Positions 18,676 through 27,591 of a stretch of 64,000 bases of DNA are shown one piece after another; position 1 is the first letter of the stretch; every line of letters starts with the position of its first letter. Below the pieces are notes generated by a model, which saw only the letters and a list, made by a program, of their open reading frames with translations, had not been told where the DNA came from and did not search any database. The stretch comes from Dehalococcoidia bacterium. GTDB lineage: Bacteria; Chloroflexota; Dehalococcoidia; Bin125. The position numbers and the translations under genes were made by a program. Location of the stretch: NCBI GenBank assembly GCA_022828105.1, contig JAJEJC010000005.1:248001-312000 (forward strand), written 5' to 3'.

Positions 18676-20463
18676 CTATCCGCCTTGCGCGCCTCGGACC
18701 AACCGACCGGGCAGCGCGCCGGTCAGTTCATCGTCCTCAAGCACGACTTCGCCGGCGCAAATCGTGGCGACGTAGCCGGTCGGGCGCTGCATGAAGCGCT
18801 TCGCGTTCTCCGGCAGGTCGTAGACCATGTGCGGGGCGTCGGTGTCGAGCCGCTCGAAGTCAATCACGTTGACGTCGGCGCGCTTGCCGACGACCAGCTC
18901 GCCGCGATCGCGCAGACGGTACATGTCGGCGTTGGCGCCAGTCTGCTTATGCACGATCGTCTCCAGTGGCAGCCGTTCGCCGCGTTCGCGGTCGCGGCCC
19001 CAGTAGGACAGGTTCCACGAGACCATGTGCGCGTCCGACACCGCCGCCACGTGCGCGCCGGCGTCGGACAGGCCGTTGCGGGTCAGCGGGTGTTGCATCA
19101 TTTCGCGCATGTAGTCGAAGTTGCCCTGCGAGTAGCCCTCGAGGTAGACGAGCAGCAAGGTCGAGCCGTCGCCCTGCGTCATCAGGTCGTAGAAGGCCTC
19201 GGCAGCCGACATCTCGTTGCGCTCGGCGTGAGCGGCGACCGAGCGCTCATACTCGGGCTCATAGACCGGCGGATCGCCGAGCACGTAGACGCCCTCGGGC
19301 CAGTTGGTGACCAACTCCAGCAAGCCGGGCAGCAAATTGCCGGGCGTGGTGTCGACCAGGAACGGGTGATCCTCGGCGTCGGACACGTTGTTGCGCACGT
19401 CGTTAGTCAGGTCCCACTCGCTCGCGAGAATCTGCGCGCGAACCTCAGGCTCGCGCATCTTCTCCAGCCGCTCGGCCAGGGGCAGATGCTCGACCAGTTC
19501 GCGATAGGCGTAGTTGAGCACGTACGGATGGATCGAACCCTCCAGGTTCATCAGCAGCGTGGTGCCTCGGCCGCGGACCTGGGGGAAGATGCGCACGCCG
19601 CGCTCGGTGGCTTGCTCGGCGCTGCGCAGCACGTCCTTCCAGGCGTTGGGGTACTGCATCGAGCCCTCGCCGGTGAGGTGCGTGATCGTCAGGTCATGTT
19701 CGAGCGCCATGCTCTCGACCCAATCGCGCTCGAAGGGTCCGACCAGCTGAAAGACCCCGCCGCCGCCCTGCTCGATGCCCTCGGCGACCGCCTCAAGCTC
19801 CGGGTACTGCGCCAGCGTGCCGGGGATCAGCTCGCCCTCCTTGGTACGGTGAGCGAGCAATCGGTTGGACGAGAAGCCCACCGCCCCTGCCTCGATGCCC
19901 TCGCGAACCAGGCGGCGCATGTGGGCCAGTTCCTCGTCCGTCGGCTGCACATCCTCGGCCCCGCGCGGACCCATCACGTACGTCCGCAGGGCGCAATGTG
20001 GAAACTGCGCGGCGATGTCCATTACCCGCGGCTTGCCGTCGATCGCATCGAGGTACTCGGGGAACGACTCCCATTCCCAGGTAATCCCGGCCGACATCGC
20101 CGTCGCGGGGATGTCCTCGACGGCGTCCATCAGGTCCATCAGCCACTCGCGGTCCGACTCGCGCACTGGAGCAAACCCAACCCCGCAGTTGCCCATCACG
20201 ACCGTCGTCACCCCGTTGTAGCAGGACGGCGTCAGATACGGGTCCCACGAGACTTGCGCGTCCATGTGTGTGTGGATGTCAATCCAGCCCGGCGTGACCA
20301 GCTTGCCCGAGGCGTCGATCTCGCGTCGCCCCTCGCCGAGAATCCCCTCGCCTTCGCGGACGATTGCCGAGATGCGGTCGCCGTCAATCGCAATGTCGCC
20401 GACAAACTCGGCAGCCCCCGTCCCGTCAATGATGCGTCCATTGCGAATCACGATGTCGTGCAT
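18676..20463 (-). CDS. D-aminoacylase / N-acyl-D-amino-acid deacylase family amidohydrolase
   Basis: 595 residues, cytoplasmic, metal-dependent amidohydrolase. It starts with the beta-sandwich strand IVIRNGRIIDGTG, then the metal site DIHTHMDAQVSWDP (residues 61-74). The Cys of MGNCGVGFAP (near 90-99) is the second-metal bridging ligand in D-aminoacylases; a GFSSNR segment is near 204-209 and late LSDAGAHVAAVSDAH carries the catalytic Asp. The C-terminal strand block GKRADVNVIDF is typical. Relatives remove acyl groups from D-amino acids or open cyclic amides; the substrate here is unknown. It lies between two enolase-superfamily genes in the same direction, so all three may act on one compound class. 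Confidence 0.87.
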   Translation of the reverse strand: MHDIVIRNGRIIDGTGAAEFVGDIAIDGDRISAIVREGEGILGEGRREIDASGKLVTPGWIDIHTHMDAQVSWDPYLTPSCYNGVTTVVMGNCGVGFAPVRESDREWLMDLMDAVEDIPATAMSAGITWEWESFPEYLDAIDGKPRVMDIAAQFPHCALRTYVMGPRGAEDVQPTDEELAHMRRLVREGIEAGAVGFSSNRLLAHRTKEGELIPGTLAQYPELEAVAEGIEQGGGGVFQLVGPFERDWVESMALEHDLTITHLTGEGSMQYPNAWKDVLRSAEQATERGVRIFPQVRGRGTTLLMNLEGSIHPYVLNYAYRELVEHLPLAERLEKMREPEVRAQILASEWDLTNDVRNNVSDAEDHPFLVDTTPGNLLPGLLELVTNWPEGVYVLGDPPVYEPEYERSVAAHAERNEMSAAEAFYDLMTQGDGSTLLLVYLEGYSQGNFDYMREMMQHPLTRNGLSDAGAHVAAVSDAHMVSWNLSYWGRDRERGERLPLETIVHKQTGANADMYRLRDRGELVVGKRADVNVIDFERLDTDAPHMVYDLPENAKRFMQRPTGYVATICAGEVVLEDDELTGALPGRLVRGAQGG

Positions 20464-20543
20464 GTTCAGCTCCGAGTGGTGTGGGCCGCGCCGGCTCCAT
20501 GCGGCACGGTTCCTGGTTCATCGAAGGAGGATAGATGCTTCGG

Positions 20544-21779
20544 TTAGCGCCGGTTCGCCGTAAAGCCGGGACCACGGCCCTTCTCCCAGACCATCTTGCG
20601 CGCCACGTCCTCGTCGAAGTCGATTCCCCAGCCCGGCTTGGTCGGCAATGCCAGGTGACCGTCGACGATCTCCAGCGCTCCGCCGCCGAGATCGTCCTTC
20701 CAGGGCACGTCGTCGATGTCGATCTCCATGATCCGCACATTCGGGACGGTCGCGCAGAGGTGCAGCGCGTGCATCGTGGCCAGGTGCGAGTAGTAGTTGT
20801 GCGGAGCGCAGTTGAGCTCGTAGCTCTCGGCCAACAGCGCCACGTCGCGCGATCGGGCGAAGCCCTGCCAGGGCACGTCGATCATCACGTTGTCCATCGA
20901 ACGATGTTCGAAGTACGGCCGGTAGTCGCGGATCGTGTACAGGTTTTCGCCCGACGTGATCGGCACGGACGTCTGGCGACGCACATCGGCCAACGCCTCC
21001 GGATCGTACATGTCGATCTCGACCCACATCATCTCCAGGTGCTCGAGCGACTGGCAGATCTGACGAGCCACCAGCGGCGTGCAGTTGAAGTTGAGGTCGA
21101 GCGCAATCTGGACGTCCGGTCCGGCGCCCTGCTTGAGCGCGCCGATGTACTCGGGGATGTGTCGCAACAACGCGGGTACGGCGTTGCGGTCGATGTTGGC
21201 GGTCCCGCCCCAACCCGGTCCGTAGACGCCGGTTGGCTCGCCAGGGAAGACGATGTTCGTCTTCAGCGCGTGGAATCCCTTCTCGCGGACTTCTTCGCCC
21301 AGCGCGATCACGTCGTCCATCGTGCGCAGAGGCGGCGCGCCGACGACCCATTCCGAGCCGTCGTGCCAGAGGATCTGGTCGTAGCTCCGCGCTCGCGAGG
21401 ACCCGCAGTGCGACCAGTAGATCATCTGCCGCTCGCGCGTCGGACCGCCGAAGAGCGAGTAAACGGGAACACCCAGCGCCTTGCCCTTGATGTCCCAGAG
21501 CGCCAGCTCGACGCCGGCAATCGCCTTGGCCGCGATCCCGCCCGGCGACTGACGCGCCAGCCGGTACATGTCCCAGTAGCGAGCCTCGACCGCCAGCGGA
21601 TCGGCCCCGATCAGGATTGGTTCCATGTCGGTGATCGCGCCGACAATCCCGTAGGGATTGCGCCCGTCCGACATCTCGCCATAGCCGGTGATCCCATCCG
21701 ACGTGCGCACCGCGACAAACTGCCATGGCCGCCAGCGGGCGTCGACTACAAAAGTCTCAATCTCGGTGATCTTCGTCAT
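20544..21779 (-). CDS. Mandelate racemase/muconate lactonizing enzyme family protein 2
   Basis: 411 residues, enolase superfamily. Capping domain, then metal-site residues Asp228 (ALDLNFN), Glu254 (WVEIDMYD) and Glu278 (TSGENL), and a late His327 (APHNYYSH). At the usual KxK position it has K173-T-N175, so the second Lys is Asn. An insertion of about 20 residues (177-196, Gly/Pro-rich) follows. This points to a subgroup different from the neighbour at 17493. The start is the ATG at 21779 behind GGAG; the frame is open 13 codons further. Divergent from the amidase gene, 92 bases apart. Confidence 0.87.
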   Translation of the reverse strand: MTKITEIETFVVDARWRPWQFVAVRTSDGITGYGEMSDGRNPYGIVGAITDMEPILIGADPLAVEARYWDMYRLARQSPGGIAAKAIAGVELALWDIKGKALGVPVYSLFGGPTRERQMIYWSHCGSSRARSYDQILWHDGSEWVVGAPPLRTMDDVIALGEEVREKGFHALKTNIVFPGEPTGVYGPGWGGTANIDRNAVPALLRHIPEYIGALKQGAGPDVQIALDLNFNCTPLVARQICQSLEHLEMMWVEIDMYDPEALADVRRQTSVPITSGENLYTIRDYRPYFEHRSMDNVMIDVPWQGFARSRDVALLAESYELNCAPHNYYSHLATMHALHLCATVPNVRIMEIDIDDVPWKDDLGGGALEIVDGHLALPTKPGWGIDFDEDVARKMVWEKGRGPGFTANRR

Positions 21780-21871
21780 ACACCCGTCTCCATTTCGGCG
21801 CAGGCCGCTGACTGTCACGCGCGAGTCTAGGCTGTCTCTGGAACGAGCAGCCCAATCGAGAGGAACAGCCC

Positions 21872-23266
21872 ATGCCTGAGGCGCTCTGGAAACACACCGC
21901 CGTCGAGCTTGCCGCGCTGATTCGCGAACGGCAGGTCTCCAGCCGCGAAGTGGTCGAGGCCCACCTCGACCGGATCGCTGAGGTCAACGGGCAAGTCAAC
22001 GCGGTTACCGTCACGCTCGCAGACACCGCTCTGGCCGGGGCCGACGCCGCCGACCGCAGCGAGAGCTCGGGTCCGTTGCACGGCGTCCCATTCACGATCA
22101 AGGAGAACATCGACTGCGTCGGCTCTCCTACCACGCAGGGCATTCCAGCCCTGGCCGAGGCCATGCCGCCGAGCGACGCGCCGGTCGTCGAGCGGATGAA
22201 ACGCGCCGGCGCGATCCCGCTCGCGCGCACCAACCTGCCCGAACTTGGCGGCCGCCTCGATACCGATAACCCCCTCCGCGGGCGCACCTTCAATCCCTGG
22301 AACCCCAAGCTGACGCCTGGCGGCTCAAGCGGCGGCGAGGCCGCGGCGCTCGCCACCGGCATGTCGCCGATCGGCCTGGGCAACGACATCCTCGGTTCGC
22401 TCCGCAACCCCGCCTACTGTTGCGGCATCACCTCGCTCAAACCCTCGGCGGGACGCATCCCCTGCGTGCTCTCGATGGGCGTCGACGCCGGGATGTCCGT
22501 GCAGGCGATGCTCGTGGAAGGCCCGATGGCGCGATCGATCGCCGACCTGCGCCTCGGCCTCTCCATCCTCGCCGGCCGCGACGTTCGCGATCCGCGCTCC
22601 GTCGACGCTCCGCTCGAAGGCCCGGAACCGGAGGCGCGACGGGCGGCGCTGGTCACCGCGATCCCCGGCTTCGATCTCCCCGCCGCGACGGTCGCGGAGA
22701 TCCGTCGTGCCGGGCAGGTGCTCGCCGCCGCCGGCTGGAGCGTGGAAGAGGTCGAGCCGCCCGAGTTGGACCGGGTCAATGAGGTCTGGTCCTACGTCAT
22801 GGCCGGCGACATGGACGAGCAGTCCCTCCAGGATCAGGACGCGCTGATCACCCCGGAACTCGCGGCCGTCTTCCGACAGATCAGCGAGCGCCTCGCCTCC
22901 GCGCCGTCAAACTCGGAGGTGCACGCCGAGCGCTCCCGACTGAGCCGCGTCTGGTCCGAGTTCTTCGCCGCCTACCCGGTCGCAATCGGCCCCACCTGGA
23001 CGTGCCTGCCCTGGCCGATCGATTCAGATCTGGATCCCGTGACCGGCATTGACACGACGCTTGGCACCGCGCACTTCATCAGCCCGGCCAACGTGCTTGG
23101 CCTGCCGTCCGTCGCGCTGGCCACCGGCGTCGCCGACGGTCTCCCAACCGGAGTGCAGGTCTACGCCGACCGTTGGCGCGAAGACCTCTGCCTCGCCGCC
23201 GCCGAACAGATCGAGGCGGAATGTTCGATGCCGACGCCGATTGACCCCATTCCGCCCAGCAACTAA
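21872..23266 (+). CDS. Amidase signature family hydrolase (GatA-like)
   Basis: 464 residues. The Ser-cisSer-Lys triad is visible: Lys77 in FTIKENID, the Ser pair 152/153 in PGGSSGGEAAAL and nucleophile Ser176 in ILGSLRNPA. The oxyanion segment, normally GSDIGGS, reads GNDILGS here. Members hydrolyse varied amides. No GatB or GatC gene is adjacent, so a catabolic amidase is more likely than the tRNA amidotransferase subunit. GAGAGGAA eight bases upstream supports the start, and TAGGCT at 21828-21833 is a likely -10 box. Confidence 0.88.
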   Translation: MPEALWKHTAVELAALIRERQVSSREVVEAHLDRIAEVNGQVNAVTVTLADTALAGADAADRSESSGPLHGVPFTIKENIDCVGSPTTQGIPALAEAMPPSDAPVVERMKRAGAIPLARTNLPELGGRLDTDNPLRGRTFNPWNPKLTPGGSSGGEAAALATGMSPIGLGNDILGSLRNPAYCCGITSLKPSAGRIPCVLSMGVDAGMSVQAMLVEGPMARSIADLRLGLSILAGRDVRDPRSVDAPLEGPEPEARRAALVTAIPGFDLPAATVAEIRRAGQVLAAAGWSVEEVEPPELDRVNEVWSYVMAGDMDEQSLQDQDALITPELAAVFRQISERLASAPSNSEVHAERSRLSRVWSEFFAAYPVAIGPTWTCLPWPIDSDLDPVTGIDTTLGTAHFISPANVLGLPSVALATGVADGLPTGVQVYADRWREDLCLAAAEQIEAECSMPTPIDPIPPSN

Positions 23267-23296
23267 CGGAAGTGACGGCCCTGCGGTACAAGTCCC

Positions 23297-24250
23297 ATGT
23301 GTAGTTGCTGCAGCCCCAATCGCGAAGCAGGCGACGCCGCTTCGACTCCTCAGGCTGAAAGGCCTAGATCCGAACCAGCCGTCGCCGCCGGGCAGCTTGC
23401 AGACGGAATGGCGCAGGTTCCGGCGGGCGTGTTCACGATGGGGTCCGTCGATCACCTCGCCTATCCGGGCGACGGCGAAGGACCGCTGCGACGTGTGGAA
23501 CTCAGCGCGTTCGAGATCGACATCCACACGGTCTCCAACGAGGACTTTGCCGCATTCGTCGCCGACACGGGCTACTGCACCGAGTCGGAGGAGTTGGGCT
23601 GGTCTTTCGTATTCGCCGGGCTCTTGCCCGAGGACTTTCCGCCGACCCGAGCCGCTGCCGACGCGCCCTGGTGGCGGCAGGTCGAGGGCGCGTCGTGGCG
23701 CAGTCCGGAAGGACCCGGCAGCGGCATTGACAACCGGCTTGACCATCCAGTCGTACATGTGAGCTGGAACGATGCCTCGGCGTACGCGCGTTGGGCAGGC
23801 AAACTGCTGCCGACGGAGGCGCAATGGGAGCGCGCCGCGCGAGGCGGCCTTGAGTCGCAGCCGTATCCCTGGGGCGACCAACTGACGCCGCACGGCGCGC
23901 AACGGATGAACGTCTGGCAGGGTGTGTTCCCGACCGAGAATTCGCTCGACGACGGTTGGTATGCCACGTGCCCGGTCGACAACTACGAACCGAACGGATT
24001 CGGCCTCTACAACACGACGGGCAATGTCTGGGAGTGGTGCCGCGACTGGTTCGATGTCTTCCCCGACGCGTCTCAGCCACTCGATCCCACTGGTCCGGGC
24101 AACGGCGACCTCAAGGTGCTCAAGGGCGGCAGCTTCCTCTGCCATGAGAGCTACTGCCTGCGCTACCGGACCGCCGCCCGCCAAGGTCTGACTGCAGACA
24201 GCGCCACCAGCAACACCGGCTTCCGCTGCGTCCGAGCGGTGGGGCGATAG
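23297..24250 (+). CDS. Formylglycine-generating enzyme (SUMF1/FGE family)
   Basis: 317 residues. It oxidises the Cys of the sulfatase CxPxR motif to C-alpha-formylglycine using oxygen and copper. The FGE fold spans about 38-314, with VSWNDASAYARWAGKLLPTE near 157-176 and GNVWEWCRDW near 246-255. The copper-binding active-site pair is present as C282 and C287 in GGSFLCHESYCLRYR, which separates true FGEs from other SUMF1-domain proteins. The N-terminus has a Cys cluster, MCSCCSP, outside the fold. No signal peptide, so modification would be cytosolic. Its partner sulfatase begins 46 bases downstream. Confidence 0.92.
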   Translation: MCSCCSPNREAGDAASTPQAERPRSEPAVAAGQLADGMAQVPAGVFTMGSVDHLAYPGDGEGPLRRVELSAFEIDIHTVSNEDFAAFVADTGYCTESEELGWSFVFAGLLPEDFPPTRAAADAPWWRQVEGASWRSPEGPGSGIDNRLDHPVVHVSWNDASAYARWAGKLLPTEAQWERAARGGLESQPYPWGDQLTPHGAQRMNVWQGVFPTENSLDDGWYATCPVDNYEPNGFGLYNTTGNVWEWCRDWFDVFPDASQPLDPTGPGNGDLKVLKGGSFLCHESYCLRYRTAARQGLTADSATSNTGFRCVRAVGR

Positions 24251-24296
24251 CCTTCATCCATTGTCTAATCGCACTGCCGATCCACGGAGACATCGC

Positions 24297-26570
24297 ATGA
24301 GCAGCGACACACAGTTCCAGGGCAAGATTGGCCGCACGTTTCGGGAGTCGGAGCCGTGGTGGCCGCCAATGACTACCGCGCCGCAGGATCGGCCCAACGT
24401 ACTGATCGTGCTGTTCGACGATCTCGGCTTCGCGCATCTCAACTGCTACGGCGGGCTGACCCCGACGCCCAACATCGACCGCCTGGCGCAGAACGGGCTG
24501 CGCTATACCAACTTCCATGTCACACCGCTCTGTTCGCCGACCCGGGCGGCGCTGCTGACCGGACGCAACCACCACACGGTCGGGATGCGCTCGGTGACCA
24601 ATTTCAACAACGGCTATCCCAACACGCGCGGACGCATCTCGCAGCACGCTGCGACCATGGCCGAGCTGCTGCGCGACGAGCAGTACGCCACCTTCGCGCT
24701 GGGCAAGTGGCACCTCTGCCCGGGCGAAGAACTGAGCCAGGCGGGCCCGTACCACGACTGGCCGTTGCAGCGCGGATTCGATCGCTACTACGGTTTTTTG
24801 CCCGGCGAGACCGACCAGTTCTACCCGGAACTGACCCGCGACAACACGCTGATCGAGCCGCCCCGCTCGCCCGAGGACGGCTACCACCTGACCGAGGATC
24901 TGGTCGACCAGGCGCAGCAGTTCCTGCGCGACCAGCATTCGATCTACCCCGACCAGCCCTTCTTCATGTACTTCGCACTGGGCGCCACGCACGCGCCGCA
25001 CCAGGCGCCGCAGGAGTACCTCGAGCGACAGCGGGGACGCTGGGACATCGGCTGGGACGCCGTCCGCGAGCAGGTCTTTGCGCGTCAGCTTGAATTGGGC
25101 ATCGTGCCTGAGGGCACGCAACTCGCGCCGCGCAACCGCGGGGTTGAGGCCTGGGACGAGATGGAACCGAACACGCAGCGGTTTGCGGTGGCGCTGCAAG
25201 AGGCGTTCGCCGGGTTCCTCGAACACACCGACGCGCAGCTCGGACGACTATTCGACCACCTCGAAGAGTCCGGTCAGCTCGACAACACGCTGATCCTGCT
25301 GATGGCCGACAACGGCGCGTCGCAGGAGGGCGGCCCGACCGGGGTGTCCGACGAACCGCGCCTGTTCGGTCCGCGTGACGACCTGGAAGAGGTCCAGTCG
25401 CGGCTGCACGAGATCGGCGGGCCGCGCTCGGCCTCCAACTATCCCTGGGGCTGGGCGCAGGCAGGCAACACGCCGTTGCGCTGGTACAAGCAGAACACGC
25501 ACGGCGGCGGCGTCCGCGTGCCCCTGATCGCGCACTGGCCCCAGGGCATCGGCGAGCGCGGCGGCATCCGAGGCCAGTTCCACCACGTCTCCGATGTGCT
25601 GCCCACAGTCCTGGACACGCTGAACACGGAAGCGCCCGACACCTACCAGGGCCGCAGCCAGTTGCCGATCGCCGGCGCCAGCTTCGGATACACGTTCAAC
25701 GATCCCAACGCGGCAACCACGAAGGACACGCAATACTTCGAGATGCTCGGTCACCGCGGCCTCTGGGATCGCGGCTGGAAGGCGGTGACCTGGCACCGCA
25801 TGGGCAACGACTGGTCGGACGACGAGTGGGAGCTCTACCACGTCGACGAGGACTTCTCGGAAACCAACAACCTCGCCGAGGAAGAGCCTGAGCGCTTGCG
25901 CGCGTTGATCGACCGCTGGTGGATCGAGGCCGGCAAGCACGGCGTGCTGCCGCTCGACGACCGCACGCTGGAAATCAATCAGCCCTCGCAGGCGCCGGGC
26001 AGCCCGCACTACGACTTCCACTACCGCTACACGCCGCCGATCACGCATCTCCAGCGCGATGTCTCGCCCGCACTCGATGTCGGCAGCTGGACCGTCACCG
26101 CGCAATGCGGCCGCGACTCAGCCGAGCAGCAGGGCGTGATCTTCAATCGCGGTTCGATCCACAGCGGCTGCACCTTCTACATCTTGGACAACCATCTTCA
26201 CTTCGACTACCACGCCTACGACGAATGGTTCCGCTTCCGCAGCGACCGGCCCGTCCCCGACGGCGAAGTCGAGATCGGCGTCTCCCTACAAAGCGACGGT
26301 CCGCGCGGACCGGCAACGCTGACCCTCACGATCAACGGCGACACGGCCGCATCCGGCGAGATCACCACGCTGCAGCGTCAGAACCTGTTCGGACACGGCG
26401 AGTTCGATGTCGGCGCAGATCGCCGATCGCCCGTTGGCGACCGGTACAAGCCACCGTTCGAGTTCCAGGGCGAGATACGACAGGTGGACGTGGTCGTCGT
26501 CCCGTTCGACGGCCCGGCCGCCGAATGGGTCGCGCGCGAACGCGCGCGCCGCGAGCTGGCGAGCCAGTAG
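24297..26570 (+). CDS. Type I sulfatase (arylsulfatase-like), cytosolic
   Basis: 757 residues. Alkaline-phosphatase-like sulfatase domain with metal Asps in VLFDDLGF (38-45), and the formylglycine motif C79-S-P-T-R83 in TPLCSPTRAALLTGR, target of the FGE encoded just upstream. LMADNGASQEGG further on carries the second metal Asp/Asn pair. From about 580 a C-terminal beta-sandwich of LamG-like character follows, with the segment FNRGSIHSGCTFYI. No signal peptide, so it probably acts on an imported sulfate ester. The ATG at 24297 is preferred over a TTG at 24261 because GGAG lies eight bases before it. Confidence 0.92.
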   Translation: MSSDTQFQGKIGRTFRESEPWWPPMTTAPQDRPNVLIVLFDDLGFAHLNCYGGLTPTPNIDRLAQNGLRYTNFHVTPLCSPTRAALLTGRNHHTVGMRSVTNFNNGYPNTRGRISQHAATMAELLRDEQYATFALGKWHLCPGEELSQAGPYHDWPLQRGFDRYYGFLPGETDQFYPELTRDNTLIEPPRSPEDGYHLTEDLVDQAQQFLRDQHSIYPDQPFFMYFALGATHAPHQAPQEYLERQRGRWDIGWDAVREQVFARQLELGIVPEGTQLAPRNRGVEAWDEMEPNTQRFAVALQEAFAGFLEHTDAQLGRLFDHLEESGQLDNTLILLMADNGASQEGGPTGVSDEPRLFGPRDDLEEVQSRLHEIGGPRSASNYPWGWAQAGNTPLRWYKQNTHGGGVRVPLIAHWPQGIGERGGIRGQFHHVSDVLPTVLDTLNTEAPDTYQGRSQLPIAGASFGYTFNDPNAATTKDTQYFEMLGHRGLWDRGWKAVTWHRMGNDWSDDEWELYHVDEDFSETNNLAEEEPERLRALIDRWWIEAGKHGVLPLDDRTLEINQPSQAPGSPHYDFHYRYTPPITHLQRDVSPALDVGSWTVTAQCGRDSAEQQGVIFNRGSIHSGCTFYILDNHLHFDYHAYDEWFRFRSDRPVPDGEVEIGVSLQSDGPRGPATLTLTINGDTAASGEITTLQRQNLFGHGEFDVGADRRSPVGDRYKPPFEFQGEIRQVDVVVVPFDGPAAEWVARERARRELASQ

Positions 26571-26620
26571 CGGCGGCTAGCCTGCCTGGCAACGGCAGCG
26601 AATCGACAGGGAGCAACATC

Positions 26621-27571
26621 ATGCGAGGCGTAGGTGTGATCGAATTCGGCGGACCCGAAGCGCTGCAGGTCGTGGACCTGCCTGAGGTCCACGCCGGAGC
26701 AGGCGAGGTCCGGCTGCGCGTCCACGCGGCGACCGTCAATCCAACCGACACTTTCATCCGCGGCGGCGCGCGTGCCGACGCACTGCGCGAGTCCGGTCCG
26801 CCGCCCTACATCCCCGGCATGGACGCCGCCGGCGTGGTCGACGAAATCGGTCCCGACACCGAGACCAACCTGCAGGTCGGCGACGCCGTCATGGCGATGG
26901 TCATCCCGCGCGGCAGCCACGGCGCGTACCGCGAGAGCATCGTGCTCAAGGCGGACGCCGTTTCCCGCGCTCCGGCCGGCGCCACACACGCCGAAGCCTC
27001 GACCCTGCCCATGAACGCGCTCACCGCGCGGCAGTCGCTCGACCAGATGAACCTCCAGCCCGGGCAGACGCTCGCCGTCACCGGCGCCGCCGGTTGCTAC
27101 GGCGGATACATGGTCGAGATGGGCAAGGCCGACGGACTCACCGTGATCGGCGACGCGGCTGAGAAGGACGTGCAACTGGTCAAGGACCTGGGCGCGGACA
27201 TCGTCGTTCCGCGCGGCGACGACATCGCCGAACAGATCCGCACGGTCATGCCCGACGGCGTGGACGGCCTCGCCGACGGCGCAGTCCAGAACGAACTCGC
27301 GCTCGGCGCAATCCGGGACGGCGGACACTACGCCAGCGTCCGCGGCTGGCGCGGCCCGGATGGCGGCCAGCGCGGCATCAACTTCCACGTCACCATGGTC
27401 TTCACGTACGACCGTCGCGCCGACCTGCTCGACACGCTCCGCCGGCAGGTCGAGGACGGCCAGGTCACCCTCCGCGTCAACTCCACCTACCCCGCCGAGC
27501 AAGCCTCCGAGACCCACCGCCTGTTCAAGCAGGGAGGCCACCGAGGCCGCTTCGTGATCACCTTCGACTAG
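26621..27571 (+). CDS. Zinc-free quinone reductase-type MDR oxidoreductase
   Basis: 316 residues, medium-chain dehydrogenase fold like QOR/NADPH:quinone reductase. GroES-like N-domain, then the nucleotide loop AVTGAAGCYGGYMVEMGK near residues 148-165. No zinc-ligand Cys or His set is seen at the positions used by alcohol dehydrogenases. Expected role: NAD(P)H-dependent reduction of enones or quinones. AGGGAG supports the ATG at 26621; the frame is open far into the sulfatase gene, which explains the misleading long open frame. TAGCCT at 26578-26583 may be a -10 box, although the gene could also be read with the sulfatase. Confidence 0.87.
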   Translation: MRGVGVIEFGGPEALQVVDLPEVHAGAGEVRLRVHAATVNPTDTFIRGGARADALRESGPPPYIPGMDAAGVVDEIGPDTETNLQVGDAVMAMVIPRGSHGAYRESIVLKADAVSRAPAGATHAEASTLPMNALTARQSLDQMNLQPGQTLAVTGAAGCYGGYMVEMGKADGLTVIGDAAEKDVQLVKDLGADIVVPRGDDIAEQIRTVMPDGVDGLADGAVQNELALGAIRDGGHYASVRGWRGPDGGQRGINFHVTMVFTYDRRADLLDTLRRQVEDGQVTLRVNSTYPAEQASETHRLFKQGGHRGRFVITFD

Positions 27572-27587
27572 CGCCCGGAAGGGCGCT
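27570..27587. terminator. Short GC hairpin between convergent genes
   Basis: AGCGCCC-GGAA-GGGCGCT forms a 7-bp stem with a GGAA tetraloop, 2-3 bases after the stop of the quinone reductase gene and just past the stop of the convergent hydrolase. No T-run follows on either strand, so if it ends transcription it is not a classical intrinsic terminator. Confidence 0.4.
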
Positions 27588-27591
27588 CAAG

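Noticed and set aside
18685-20547. 620-codon open frame on the plus strand opposite the D-aminoacylase gene
   Set aside because: Its translation is His/Arg/Gln-rich low-complexity sequence with no family motifs; the minus strand encodes a clear amidohydrolase. It is a GC-driven antisense artefact.
25919-26620. Apparent N-terminal extension of the quinone reductase into the sulfatase gene
   Set aside because: The frame is open but Arg/Pro-rich and overlaps the sulfatase coding region; homology and AGGGAG place the start at 26621.
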